DNA of 64,000 bases from Petrosia ficiformis (Eukaryota > Porifera > Demospongiae > Haplosclerida > Petrosiidae): positions 5,276,577 to 5,340,576 of the forward strand of contig OX345644.1 of the NCBI GenBank assembly GCA_947044365.1, in the 5' to 3' direction. Both the position numbers and the translations under genes were made by a program. Positions 11,401 through 24,400 of this stretch are shown one piece after another. How positions within the stretch are numbered: position 1 is the first letter of the stretch; every line of letters begins with the position of its first letter. The notes beneath the pieces are model-generated. The model worked only from the letters and a program-made list of their open reading frames with translations, was not told the origin of the DNA and did no database searches.

Positions 11401-12683
11401 CTTGAAGGAAATTAATCCAAGAATGACATTTTCTTCATTTCAAGTCCAACAGTCTCTGAATGAGTCAGTTGTCAAGGCAGACTATCTAGGACTAATGACA
11501 ACATTTACTATGTATGATGATGAATACTATCAATTCCTTCACTTGAGTATTCCGGAATTTCTAGCAGCATGGTGGATAACTAAGTATGAGAAGACAGAGA
11601 AAGTGTTTAATGATCACTTTAATGATGATCACTTTCGAATGTGTCTGAGGTTTGTAGCAGGTCTAGCACACCTTGAACATGAGGATTACAAACAGTATTT
11701 CAACAAAGAAGTTGACTTACAATGTAAGAGGAAACCACAATTTGGATTTGAGGCTTGTTATCATTCCGGATTTCAACAACATCCACAAATTCAATTCCAA
11801 TATGGTACTTTTATTCATTTGTCTTCTGACTACTTTGATACACTTGACATTCTCCTTCTTCAACTTCTATATGAATCACAGAACACAGGATTATGTCAAG
11901 TATTAGCACAATCTATGAAGAACCACTTGCTGTGTCTCTGTGGAGTAAGATTATCACTGTTTGACATATTGTGTCTCAGTTATTTTCTCAACAATTCTAA
12001 CACATTATGGAATCACTTGGACCTGCCAGTGACAAATGACCAGGAAGTACAAATCCTTACTAATACACTGACAAACAACTCAAAACAGAACCAGTGTAAG
12101 ATACTAGAGGTAATGTTCAGTAGAACAACTGATGATTCAGTGTACAAATTATTGAAACTATCTTCTTACACAATATTCAGGAGTTGTATTGTACATTATA
12201 CATTATTCCAGTTGATCTCTGTCTTGTGATATTACAATTACTCAACCTTCCTCTCATAAAAGTACTGCACTTGGTTACAGAATATTTGAAATTAAAAGAT
12301 GAGAGTACAAACTCCATTTTACATACAGACAAGTATTCTGAACTAGAGACATGTATAGCAATGAATTCTACACTTATAGAAATGGACCTTCTGTTTAAGT
12401 ACAATGACAATCCTACTGTCAGTATATTAAAAACTATCACTAGTTTGATTAATGGAGTAGCAGGAAATAAAACAATAACATCATTCTCATTTGAATTTAA
12501 TTCCATTCTTCCTCTGTCTGATGGAACAATTGAACACTTACTGAAAGAAAATCACACACTACAAACGCTTAAGCTGTATATAAAAGATCACGTCCTACAA
12601 TCATCATTAGAGGTGAACACACCACTTACTACTCTAGAAATTATCGCATGGAGGTCTCATAAACTGTCAAAATCACTCCAAAA

Positions 12684-14998
12684 GAAATCAATCCAAGAAT
12701 GACATTTTCTTCATTTCAAGTCCAGCAGTCTCTGAATGAGTCAGTTGTCAAGGCAGACTATCTAGGACTAATGACAACATTTACTGTGTATGGAGAGAAA
12801 AGTTATCAATTCCTTTACTTGAGTATCCAGGAATGAGTATGAGAAGACAGAGAAAGTGTTTAATGATCACTTTAATGATGATCACTTTCGAATATGTCTG
12901 AGGTTTTTAGCAGGTCTAACACACCTTAAACATCGGGATTACAAACAGTTTTTCAACAAAGATGTTTACTTACAATGTAAGAGGATACCACAATTTGGAT
13001 TTGATGATTGTTATCATTCCAGATTACTTTGGGGTAGTATTCATTATTCTTCAACTACTTTGATAAACTTGACATTCTCCTTCTCCAACTCCTGTATGAA
13101 TCACAGAACACAACATTATGTCAAGTATTAGCACAATCCATAACCACTCATTGTGTCTCAATGAAGAGAGATTACCACTGTTTGACATATTGTGTCTCAG
13201 TTATTTCCTCAACAATTCTAACACATCATGGAATCACTTACACTTACCAAATCTATATGACCATGAAACACAAATCCTTACTAATACATTAACAAACAAC
13301 TCACAACAGAACCAGTGTAAAACACTAGAAGTATTTCCAACAAATGATGATTCACAAATTATTGAAACTATCATTCTTACACAATATTCAGGAATTCTAT
13401 TCTATTGTACATTATATTATATTCCAGTTGATCTCTGTCTTGTGATATTACAATTACTCAACCTTCCTCTAAAAAAAGAACTGGACTTGTTAACACAATA
13501 TTTGGAATTAAAAATTGAGAGTACAAACTCCATATTACATACAGACAAGTATTCTGAACTAGAGACATGTATAGCAATGAATTCGACACTTCTAGAAATG
13601 GACTTTCAGTTTAAGTACAATGGCAATCCTACTGTCATTTCAAAAACTATCACTAGTTTGATTAATGGAGTAACAGTAAATAAAACAATAACATCATTCT
13701 CACTTGAAGTTGATAACATTCCTCTTCTGCCTGATAGGACAATTAAACACTTACTAAAATATAACCACACACTACAACTTCTTAAACTGAATATAAATGA
13801 TCCACTTCTACTATCATCACTGAATACAGTAGAGGTGAACACACCACTTACTACTCTGGAGATTAACTCTGGGAATTCTAATAAACTGCACTCTTTCCTC
13901 ATACCAAAGGAGTACACTGTATTAAACTTTATACCATGGTGCGTGGGCGATCGCCATGGTACCCTTTGATGTACCGCGGGAGATATATGCCCATAACATG
14001 CCTGTAGACAGGGAGATTTAGTGTCTAGCCACTAAATCATCTAATTGTATTTTCACAGTTTTTACAGTCAACGCTAATTGGGATAGTACTATGGTTTCTA
14101 CTTGACAACAGTGATATCAAATGTAATTTAATTGCATACGTTTATGTTACCATGGTAAAAAATACATATAGCCCTTTGGAGGCAGTTATGGGCATATAAC
14201 ACCCTTGAGATAATTGTCTCGGGCTATGCCCTCGACAATTATCTCGCGGTTGTTATATGCCCATAACTGCCTCCAACCAGGGCTATATCCTATACATATC
14301 ATCCATATCAACCACATTTTTTATTCATCCTAGTCTACAACAACTTGACTTACTACTAGACACATCTGAGAGTGTTATTGACTATTCTACAGAGTAATAC
14401 TACACTTAAATATCTGAGAGTGGAGATAGAGAATAATGACATTATTGATAGTATGTGTACTAGTCTACAAAATATGTTAACACTAAACAAAACAATAGAA
14501 TATCTGGAGATTGAATGTGATATACATGCGAGTAATATTTCTAGTACATACATGTACCTCCTGACAACTGGTCTCTCACACAACACCAGTCTACAAGAGC
14601 TGAGTATATTCATTCCAGTATCACATACTAACAATGAACAGATTAGAACTTTTTTTAATGTCATCTCACAGAAGAACCACCTCACTGAACTCAAACTAGG
14701 CTTCAGACTATATCAATCTTTACAATTTGATAATGAGAAATATGCTTTATTGTTTTATGAACAAGTACTGGATTGAACTAATACAACATTTCTTACAGGC
14801 TATCTTCCTCCATCTGTCACTTGAGTACATTACTCAAAGATCAAAGATCACATCTCCTAAAGGATACTCTTAAAGTACAGGAAAAGAGTTTGATTGATTT
14901 ACACAAAACAGTATATCCACTAAAACCACTACCAATAATAGATATTAGACATTGTGTAGTTACCATGATTTTACAGATAATTTATCATTACCTTTAAC
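12684..14998 (+). pseudogene. Tandem partial copy of the NLR LRR half, broken
   Basis: From 12684 the sequence repeats what began at about 11405 (INPRMTFSSFQVQQSLNES), so a block of about 1.28 kb is tandemly duplicated without the N-terminal domains. The copy has a stop near 12833, a large open piece at 13118-13930, a foldback insertion at 13931-14290, and then continues with the LRR end (14300-14776). The final coding stretch (14805-14998) ends with the family's C-terminus (VYPLKPLPIIDI). This copy has more of the 3' end than the first, so the two halves together make one NLR length. No function is expected. Confidence 0.8.
13931..14290. mobile_element. Foldback element inserted in the NLR LRR region
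   Basis: The LRR reading breaks at about 13930 and resumes at about 14300. Between them the DNA folds on itself: the stretch 14170-14215 (GGAGGCAGTTATGGGCATAT) returns as its reverse complement at about 14240-14280, around a GC-rich centre. The flanks share TATA (about 13927 and 14287), a possible short target duplication. Element class unknown. Confidence 0.6.
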
Positions 14999-15061
14999 TA
15001 CGTAACATGAATACAAATAAAACCATTATCAACTAGATGATACAAGAACACATAAATCATG

Positions 15062-15740
15062 TAATACTGTAAAATATTAGTTTAATCATTGATAGAACAG
15101 GAGACTATCTTCATTTGGAAAACTAGTTCAAAAACACCCTTGTTTCTAAAAAACTATGAGAGCAGAGGGGACCTATGCCTCCCCAAGATTATAGTATATG
15201 TTATGAATAATGTACAATAGTAATTGTTGAATAACTGTCAATATGTACACCACATGTGGCAGATTGTTCTCAAACATGCCTACATGCACCTTCTATTTCA
15301 TACTCACTACCCTCTACAAACGTGGTATTCTGGCAACATGCTATCATTGATTGATTTACAAATACTATATCCACTAAAGCCAGTACCAATAATAGAATTT
15401 TACTTTGTCTAGTTGTCATGATTTTACATAATTATTCGTTTTTGATCAAAAATTTTCATATTTGACGCAAAATTGAACATAAATTCTAAATTAACATAAA
15501 ATAGTCCATTTTTGGGAGCAAAGGGGACCAATGCCTCCCTAAAACATTTTGCTATAAACTACATATCTCTATAGCATATGTTATGAATAATGTACTACAA
15601 TAATTGTATATTAACTAATGAATAACTATCAATATGTACACCACATGTAGCAGATTGTTCTGAAACCTGCCTAGATGCACCTTCTTCATACTCACTACCC
15701 TCTAAAAACATGGTATTCTGGTAACATGATATCTTAATTT
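15062..15740 (+). repeat. Two tandem copies of the NLR 3' end
   Basis: About 15161-15341 and 15515-15733 are alike (CAATATGTACACCACATGT, CATACTCACTACCCTCTA). The C-terminal NLR signature with LKPVPIIEF is repeated at about 15340-15415 after the first copy at 14920. A third copy is at 49855-50240. These look like unequal-exchange remnants of NLR 3' ends. Confidence 0.7.
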
Positions 15741-18260
15741 TAATGTTCACTATTCTTTAAAGGCATGACATTCAGGTAATATGATTATACACTATCATAA
15801 GTATTTCAAGCTCTGATACTCAATACATACTCACTAGTATGAATTATGTTTCATCTCGTAAGTTTGCTGGAGATTTTCTACACTATACTATCCTATATGC
15901 AATACAGTACAATAATATACAGTAATATACAATACATGTAATATGTATAATAATAGTACACATACATGTTCATCAATTAGTAACTATTTCATGTTTATAG
16001 TTCAGTTTTAGGAATCATTATTTAGCTCATACAAACAAGTCATACAGGTTTATTAAAATTTCTATATACTAGAAAATGCTACACAGCCTGACTATATACA
16101 ATACTACTAAAAAGCTACAATATACCCAATTACAATAAATATCTTGTTTGTTATCAATGCTGCAACTAACATGAAAATCTTTCTTGTGAATCCTATGCTG
16201 AATTTTCAAAACACACATTTTCTCTGGTTGCAAGTCTATTTGCTACCAAGTATGTGAATTGTGTAAGTAAGAATGATGAAGTATGAAGTTGCTGCATGGT
16301 TTTGGTTGTTTCTTCCATGGTATCACTGATAGTGGAGAAAGTTTTTGAGTTTTTGGAAACTGCCTTTTTCCTGTATATCAATCATATTTCTCAGAGACAC
16401 ATATAGTATCTGGACATACAAATTCTGTGTGTGTTGGAGAATGTTGGCAATGTGGGTTCAATGTTGTCCAGGCTCTTTTCTCTGCCTACCTGCCCACAAA
16501 TTGTGAGACTCTGGGGATGAGGCAAGTAGCAATTGTCCAGTGCGTTTGAAACATATATGCTTCAATATCTCCCATTGTAATTGCTAACACTATCCACAGA
16601 TTTATATTTCTGAGCCTCCACTAGATACAGGATGACAAACATCTTCATTCGCAAGTATACTTGCTATAAAAAGGAAAATAAACTAAGGTTTTATACATTC
16701 AATTGAGTAAATTATTACGAAGACAAAATTAGATATATAAAGTAAGGAGGACTTATAAAATGTATGTGTGGCAATTCTGGAAGCACCACCAAAGATAAAC
16801 TACTTGGTGATATACTGCCTGCTATAATAAACTAGAACCTACTGATAGTCTATATAGAAATAAATAGTTGGCAAATTCAACTTAGACTGACTGTTGGTAT
16901 AGTAATTGTCTAGTGTAGTATATCATATTTAGTAATAGTATAAAGCTCAGGTTACAAATTAACATCTGTTTTTGTTTGTAAGTATTTAACTAAATTCATT
17001 TTTTAACACGTTTTTTTTTGGGTATTGGTACTTGTGATTTATAGACAGAGTGGCAGTCCATGGGCATGGTGTAATGAATATCATTAACGAGCCAGGAAGT
17101 GAGCCCACAATCCCGAGAAAGATCTGGGAGCATTACCCAGTAGTATGATTGGTTGTGGAGAGGAAGAGGTTTACTACATCTACTTTGTTCAGATTTAAAA
17201 CCCTAATGACAAGGGACCCTATGTTACAGCAAATTTGGGCCACCTAGACCTATGGTTTTATCAATCACTCCCACCATCCAGCACTTTAAGATATAAATTA
17301 CAAATACTTGTACTGGTACTCTAGACACTGCCTTTTTTCCTTCAGGGACATGTGGTGTAGCAATTGTCTACTTGAGATATAGATGCTTACTTTGTAGGCT
17401 GTAGAATTATTAAGATAGAATAAGCAAAGAGCTAGTCTATATATATATATATATATATATATATCATATAATATATATCCCTTATTATATCTCACTATGT
17501 AAGCTATTGTGACCAGCCACTATACACTGAAAACAGCTACCGAGCCTTTAATTTACACAGTTGGATACAACGGTTCACCAGCTTCAGAAACTTAGAGCTG
17601 TTTGTTTGGCGGGGAACATAACTGAGCATGCGTATATCACCACGTGGATAGTCGTTTGAACCCAACCCACAGAATAATGCTGCTTCACCTCCGCTTAAAA
17701 TTATTGTAACGTCCATATAATAGTGAGCGAGAAAGCCAATAGCCCTCAGACTTCTTTTACTTTTATAGATATCAATTAGAATGATAGAATCACACACAAT
17801 ACGTACTAGACTTGCAATGGCAATAATTATTCTAGCTAGTTTGTGAAATAATGTATATATATATATTGCAGTCAAAGTAGGTAATGCATCACACGGCATA
17901 ATAGTATAGAGAGGTATCCTAGACAATTATTATATAGTAATAATGTGTATATTTAGAAGATACATCGTGTCCAACACTACACTTGTATTTTAGTGTGATC
18001 TAAAACAAAATTGTCTATCATTGTTTGGAGTGCTCACATTTGCTTGTACAGAAGCAATGACATCTTTCTGATTTATTGTTAATTTCATCAATGGATCATT
18101 CAATAGCCTATCAACCATATCTTTAGCATCCACATTTTCAATCGCATCTTGCATATATATAGTCTCAAACACTGTTTCACAGACATACACATTATTTCAG
18201 ACTGATCCAGAGTGTCCATTTACTTTTAAATGACGATATCTTAGGACTATCAGAATGACT
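15740..18260. other. Intergenic; possible minus-strand exons only
   Basis: Minus strand at 16193-16353 reads an exon-like terminal piece (TMEETTKTMQQLHTSSFLL) behind a TATACAG acceptor. Minus strand at 17990-18190 (IENVDAKDMVDRLLNDPLMK) and 17537-17926 have non-repetitive open frames. I recognise none of them and could not join them into a gene. An (AT)n tract stands at 17437-17465. Confidence 0.25.
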
Positions 18261-18369
18261 TAGCTTGCCAACAGAAACATTTTGTATGTGAAATACAATA
18301 CATAAAAATATCACAAACCAGTAGCTATGAGGTACCATTTGGACTCTTTCAATATAGAACATATATACC

Positions 18370-19380
18370 CTTGAAATGTTTGAATTATTTATGTACAGTA
18401 GTTATTTACAACATATAATTTTACAATAAACACTGTATGATAAACTATACATAGTATTAACTGATAAGTTGTTAGTACATATAGCTATATCATGTATACC
18501 CTTCAAATTATTTCCGATATAATCATTAATGAATTTTCTTTCCTACAGTTATTTAATATGAATCGTACCATTTTAAGTTCTACCTCCGTGTAACTATGGC
18601 TTTACAGGTAACATTCAGCAGAAGATATCTATATAGTAAAATATGATAGCTAGTCAGAATCAAATTTTATACTGTGCAGATGATTTAGATCACCATGGAT
18701 TCATGACCAAATGTTATATTGTCACTAATTAGTTTCAAGTAGCCAGCCCCATCTGCTCTATGTGTGCAGGTGCGTATCCAGGTTTTCACTGATGGGGGTG
18801 CTTATTGATAAGGTATGTTATGCGCGAGCGAAGAGCGCAGAAATGTTTGACCACACCCACTTTCAAATGGCGAACTCTCGTTACTCGATCGATCGAGACC
18901 AGTCGTTGGGATATCGATAGGAGCGGAGCACCCTGAGCACCCCCCTGGATACGCCTATGGTGTGTGAGGTCAAGTGAGAGTCTGGTCACCTGTAGAGTAG
19001 GAGGGGCTTAGTATGCCAGTCTTTGTGATCACTATGCATAAAGCATAAAACAAACATAAAGCTAACCATATAGCTAGCAACTGCATGCCTCAAATATGTA
19101 ACTGAAAGCTTACTAGCTTTATTTTATGACATCGTTGTGATTGGAAGTGCTAATATGGTGTTGAAACTGATAAAACATTTCATAAAATTATCTTCATAAA
19201 TTGTTAGTGGTTATTAGGGCGTCTTTACAAAATAGTTTTCCTTGTATTTCATTGTATGTCCTCCTTGAAAGGGGGTGTGGTTTTGTTACTATTTATAGTA
19301 CTGAATGTTACATGTAGAATTTGCTAGTCATGATGTAAATAAGCTGCTAAAATTATAGTACTCACCAAACTCATCATTTG
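18370..19380 (+). repeat. Copy of the NLR 5' flanking region
   Basis: Aligns with about 8400-9090, upstream of the NLR locus (shared TAGTATTAACTGAT, CACCATCATGGATTCATGA-like cores, ACTCACCAAAC at the end). No NLR exons follow it, so it may mark a lost NLR copy or a duplicated flank. It is interrupted by the MITE at 18767-18958. Confidence 0.7.
18767..18958. mobile_element. hAT-like MITE (about 192 bp)
   Basis: Ends are inverted repeats around GCGTATCCAGG / CCTGGATACGC. The paralogous stretch near 8800 lacks the insert. The 8 bp outside each end are TATGTGTG and GGTGTGTG, an imperfect 8-bp duplication as expected for hAT. It holds no full open frame; the minus-strand ORF over it is not a gene. 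Confidence 0.65.
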
Positions 19381-20209
19381 TAATGAAAGCAAGAAAAATA
19401 AACAAAATATATTTAAATTTACACGATAACAGATATTTTAAAGTAATCAGAATTATGTAGTTTACACTGTATGATGTGTGTATCACACTTTACAAAATGT
19501 CAACAATTCATGTGTATTGTAAAAGGTTCCCTAACTATAAGGTAATTATTACTGACACATTACTTATGAGTGAGTAATATGCACAGGTGGCTGTGTCCTA
19601 TACACACATGATGTATGTCAAAAAGAGACAATTATATATATATTATATTATATATAATTATAATTATGTGTGTCACCAAGTTTGTCATTCATTTTCACTG
19701 TTAAAAATAGAGTGCTGAAATATTTGTTTAAATTTAAACCGAGGGTTATTAAATTCTTATTCTATGGATCTTTTGAAAGGAAATTTAATGTGATGAGTGT
19801 GTATTAGAAGTTACCATACATAATATAACCTACACAACCTCTAATACATCATCATTACATTAAATTTAGAGATCAAAGGTTTCGTAGATACAGAATTTTA
19901 TACTGCACAGTATTAAATTTAAACACACATTTGAGTAGAGAATATGATATTCAAACAATTTGCAGACGAAAATCCAAATAGTGAGATACTTCACAAAAGT
20001 ATGATTTGTACTGAGCGTTTTTCAAATGCCCTATACAGAAAAGATTATAAGCTACTCTCCGGTATACAACAAGAATGGAAAACATAATTACCTCACTATG
20101 GTGTTAATATTTCTCATCTACTATTGTTAATTGATTATAAGTACAGTATTGTAAACTTCGATTTTGCATTACAATAAATCTAAATGAAAACCCTATATTT
20201 AGACACGTA

Positions 20210-20310
20210 TGTATGCATATATATATAATATGTATGTATGAATGTATGCATGCATGTATGCATGTATGTATGTATGTATATGTATGTATGTATTTATGTA
20301 TGTATCTATG
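20210..20310. repeat. TATG microsatellite
   Basis: Degenerate TATG/TGCA tetranucleotide array in an otherwise gene-free stretch. Confidence 0.85.
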
Positions 20311-20635
20311 TTTGTTTGTGTAATTGTGTATATATTATGTGCACATAAGTGTGAAAGTTGTTAAGGTGTCTATTATGTCTCTCTGTCTCACTCTATAATA
20401 ATGTTGTGTATAATAATAATAATTATATACTGCGCTACCACGGCTACTGTTTGATTTTGTTTCATCTATGCAGATAAAACTATATATTATATATACATGT
20501 ATATATATATATATATATATTTAAAGCACTTTCACGCCTAACATCAAAGGTACCGACTGTTCCCCACTTTTTTGACCACATCCTGTTCTATATTTTCCGG
20601 ATGTTGTTTATAACACTAGAAAACAACGCGCTTAC

Positions 20636-20682
20636 CTCGGGTTTAGTGCAAGAACGCTAAGTACTTCATTCTTCTTCTCCAT
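20636..20682 (-). other. Possible first coding exon of a minus-strand gene
   Basis: On the minus strand an ATG at 20682 in a fair start context opens MEKKNEVLSVLALNP and ends after 47 nt at a strong GTAAGC donor. It lies in less AT-rich DNA than its surroundings. No downstream exon in matching phase was identified with confidence; the minus-strand pieces at 18190 and 17926 are candidates. Could be chance. Confidence 0.25.
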
Positions 20683-20720
20683 TGTATCAATCCAAAGTAC
20701 TAATACTGTACTATAAACCA

Positions 20721-20884
20721 GTTAAAGCACCGGTTTCGTTCGTGTTGCTTTGGAAAATATAGCACTGGGGTGGGGTCTCGAAGCCTCATAAAACACTCGG
20801 CTATGCCTCGTGCTTTATGAGCTTCTCGACCCCACCCCTCGTGCTATATTTTTCATACAACACTCGCACCGGTGCTTCAACTAA
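20721..20884. mobile_element. Foldback element
   Basis: Ends AGTTAAAGCACCGG and CCGGTGCTTCAACT are inverted repeats; the inner arms (AAATATAGCAC, GGGGTGGGGTC) also pair, giving a hairpin of about 160 bp. It is much richer in GC than its AT-repeat surroundings. No coding capacity. Confidence 0.65.
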
Positions 20885-20945
20885 TACATATATTATATAT
20901 ATATATATATAATTATATATATATGTATATATATATATATTATAT
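20885..20945. repeat. (AT)n microsatellite
   Basis: Alternating AT tract with few interruptions, directly next to the foldback element. Confidence 0.9.
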
Positions 20946-20989
20946 AAATAACTGTTTTCTCCAAAAACTTTAATTAATTACAGTTTGTT

Positions 20990-21409
20990 TTTATAGTAAT
21001 GATCTTCATCACATACATATATTTGTTATTCCACAGTGTCCCCCCAGTTCGTACACCTATGTATTCTTAGTGTTGAATTGTATTACTTATTAGTTCATGA
21101 AACAGAAAATTGTTTTGTACTAGTTTGATGTTTATTTCCTATCACAATTATCTCAAAATGATTTATATTACATGTGTATGTGTACACATATTAATCATAA
21201 CTGTTATAATAGTTATGGTGAATTGTCTGGATTTACTATATTCTCAGTTTTATGAAATTTGAGATGAAGTTTGTATTTATAAGCTTTTAGAGTAACCACA
21301 CACATATTGAATGTTGTCAATCATAATAATGAACAAATGATTATAACAAAATGAACATTATAAAAGAAATTAACTTTTAGTTTGGAACCACAAGAATTGT
21401 GCAAAGATA
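20990..21409 (+). promoter_or_regulatory. Conserved 5' flank of the receptor-like family
   Basis: About 300 bp upstream of the 8-nt first exon recurs at 25690-26080 (shared TTTTAGAGTAACCA, ATTATCTCAAAATGAT, GGATTTACTATATTCT). Its conservation ahead of the start codon suggests it contains the promoter; no TATA box position can be assigned in such AT-rich DNA. Confidence 0.45.
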
Positions 21410-24400
21410 ATGAATTGGTAAGTTTTTCCACTCTTCTTGTGCATATAATGACATCATGTTTTATTGCCATGCAAAAATTAATGCATAATCATAATTATGA
21501 TTATAAATTATAATAAATATAGTAGCTATAATTTCATTTACTAATTTCAGTAATGTGATTGCACTAATCAAATGACTTTGTTCAATTTTCATTTCTTCTG
21601 GTTTTCATTCTTTTATTTTTAGTGTGATTTTCATCATTAATTTGCTGGCAGTTACGACCGTTGTTGCTATACATCACTTGTCTGACAAAGATGTTATTAT
21701 CGTTACGAGTCATGAATTACAATCATGGTTGTGTGATAACTTCACAACACTTCTTCATGGCAATATGACCTTATACTTAAATCAGCTGAATTACGCTCTA
21801 TATGGACCTCAATTTTGTCACATTAAAAATCGATATCATCTTACTTTAGTAGGGAATGCTTTTACTGGGCAAACTTCCATACACTGCACCCATAAAAATG
21901 ATTCAAGTGTTGGGTTTGCTTTCTTCAACATGAATTATTTTGTGATTAAGAACTTACAGTTTTTGGAATGTGGAGCTACAGTATCATCACAAGCAGTAAG
22001 AATATTTAATGATACTCAACCATACTTAGGTGTGGGACAGAAAGCAGTATTGGTATTTAATCATTGTCAGAACTTGTCAATTACGAATGTCAATATAACA
22101 GGAGGTTATTATGGATATGGACTAATGTTACTAAACACAATGGGGTTATTAGATAATACTAATTTAGTAGATGGAATAATTCTGAATTGTACAACTAATA
22201 TTGATTTCTCTTGTGCAGGAAGTGGTTTAATAATTGTATTTAAAGACACTGTAGTGACTGTGAAAGAAAGTAACGATTATTCAGAACTGTACTTTACAAA
22301 CACTAATGCAGAATCTATAACAAGTGTGAAAAACAACATTAATAATATTACAATTGGGGATTTTAAATCATCTCATTGGACTATTGGTTCAATTGCTGGA
22401 GGAATGCTAATTATATTTCTAAATGGAATGAGAAATTCACACGTACATGTGAGCAATTCAGTGTTTGCTAAAATTAGTAATTTACCAATAAGTCCATCCC
22501 AAGATGGAGGCTCAGCGTTAAGTATCCACAGCTTTCATTGTATTAAATTGTATGTACCAAGAGATTTATCATATCACCATTTTCATCCAATATACTTAAA
22601 TCAAGTTTTCTTTGTGATAAATGGTAATCCAGTTAATAATCCTTATGCACCATCCTCATCACAAAATCTTATAAAGTATGGTGGAGCAATGTATATCAAC
22701 ATTCATGACACATCTGATGACAATTATGCTATATACATCAAAATGAGCACATTTGATGGCAATTTTGCCACATCAGCTGGTTCAGGATTTTATGCCATTG
22801 TAAATGATAATGTAAAAAAAATCTAAATTGTCGTTAATATTGGACAGTTGCGTTGCATACCATAATCAACAAGGAACTGCTGGTAGTTCTATATACTCTA
22901 CAGTGGCATCAATGACATTTGTGAATTGAAACAATGTAATAATAACTGGCAACAGTGATTTTCATGATAACTTTGGACCGGTTATCACAGCTTACAATAG
23001 TAATCTCAATCTAAAAGGGAAAATACTATTCCAAGATAATGCTGGTAGTAATGGAGCTGCCATATCTCTTCTTCAGTCTTCATATCTTATAGTACATGAA
23101 CACTTAAATGTAACATTTATTAATAATGAAGCATTATTATATGGAGGAGCTATATATAGTAATGGAGAGGATGTTCCTGGAAATCAGAAATGTGCAATAC
23201 AGATATACAGCAATAAAACAAGCAGTAATGAATTGGATATCAAAATGACATTTATAGGGAATAAAGCCAAACTTACTGGTAATAGTATCTTAGCCAACCC
23301 ATTATACAACTGTTCCCAATTCTATTCCTTTAATATACCCAAAAATATTGACATCAGAACGTTACTAAGTATTACCTTTGATCCAATTCAGAATGGAATG
23401 CAACAAATGTCTTCAGAACCAATGAAGATATGTTTATGTAACTCGTCTAACATGAACTATACTACTTTTATTATACACTGCACAGACTCCAGTAGTATCA
23501 GGCCTACAATCCACACTTATCCCGGTAAAGCTATTTCACTATATCTTGCTGCAGTTGATCAATCACACCAGTTAGTGTATTCACCAGCAGTTGCAGAAGT
23601 CTCAAATAATTTACAAATGAAGAAACACAATAATAATACAACGCTAAGATTGAAATCAAGTCAGTCTCTAATAGCACTCTCAGGCTCTAACTGTACTTTA
23701 ATTGCATACAACATACTAAACACAGTTGATAAGCTAACGCATGGGCTCTTCACTATTGCTACTCCTGGTAATCCTCCTACATGGTTTGCTGATGTAGAAG
23801 TTGATTCATGTCCAAAAGGATTCATGTTAATTGGTGGAATTTGCACATGTAATCATTTTGTAACTAATGTAATATATGATGTACATTGTAATATCACAAC
23901 TACAACTATCACTAGACCTATTGGTAACTGGTTTGGAGATATATCAGTCGAAAACACTACTGGACTAAGATATGCTACCATATGTCCACAAGGGAGTTGT
24001 AGAAGTACAATTACTTTAGTGGATATTACACAGTTATATTTGTGTTTATAGTAAAACTGGGGTTCTATGTGGACAATGTCAAGCTAATCTGAGTGTAGTA
24101 TTTGGTATAACAGATTGTAAGAGATGTTCTAACATTTGGCTACTAACATTGATAGGATATGCCATTTCTGGTGTAGTTATAGTGACTGTTTTACTTACTC
24201 TACATCTCACAATAGCTGCAGGACCACTAGCTGGTATTATCCTGACATGTAATATTATTACAGTCTCAACTATTGACTATTTACAAGGTAATGGTTGCTT
24301 TTTGTATGTCATGAGAGTATATGTTTCATTGATGAATCTTAATCTTGGATTTCCATTGTGTTTGTATGATGGAATGACACCATCTATTAAGACTGGTCTA

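Larger units (their letters stand above)
9503..12683 (+). pseudogene. NLR immune receptor gene (2A-like leader, Death-like, CARD-like, NACHT, LRR), broken
   Basis: Sponge-type NLR, in life a cytosolic sensor whose NACHT ATPase drives oligomerisation. The order of parts is hydrophobic 2A-like leader, Death-like exon, CARD-like exon, NACHT, then a helical/LRR region (YYQFLHLSIPEFLAAWWITK; FDILCLSYFLNNSN; later NGVAGNKTITSFSFEFN repeats). Visible lesions: the only nearby ATG (9503) is one frame off the leader; a stop ends the Death-like exon at 9951 with no clear donor; an A7 run at 10144-10150 shifts the CARD-like frame; a TAA sits in frame at 11077; a 1-nt gain near 11383 and another shift near 12165 break the rest. 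At about 12683 it runs into a second partial copy. Neighbouring genes read through cleanly, so genuine decay is more likely than base-calling error, but the latter cannot be excluded. Confidence 0.85.

Noticed and set aside
18786..18989. Minus-strand open frame of 67 codons
   Set aside because: Lies across the hAT-like MITE and its edge.
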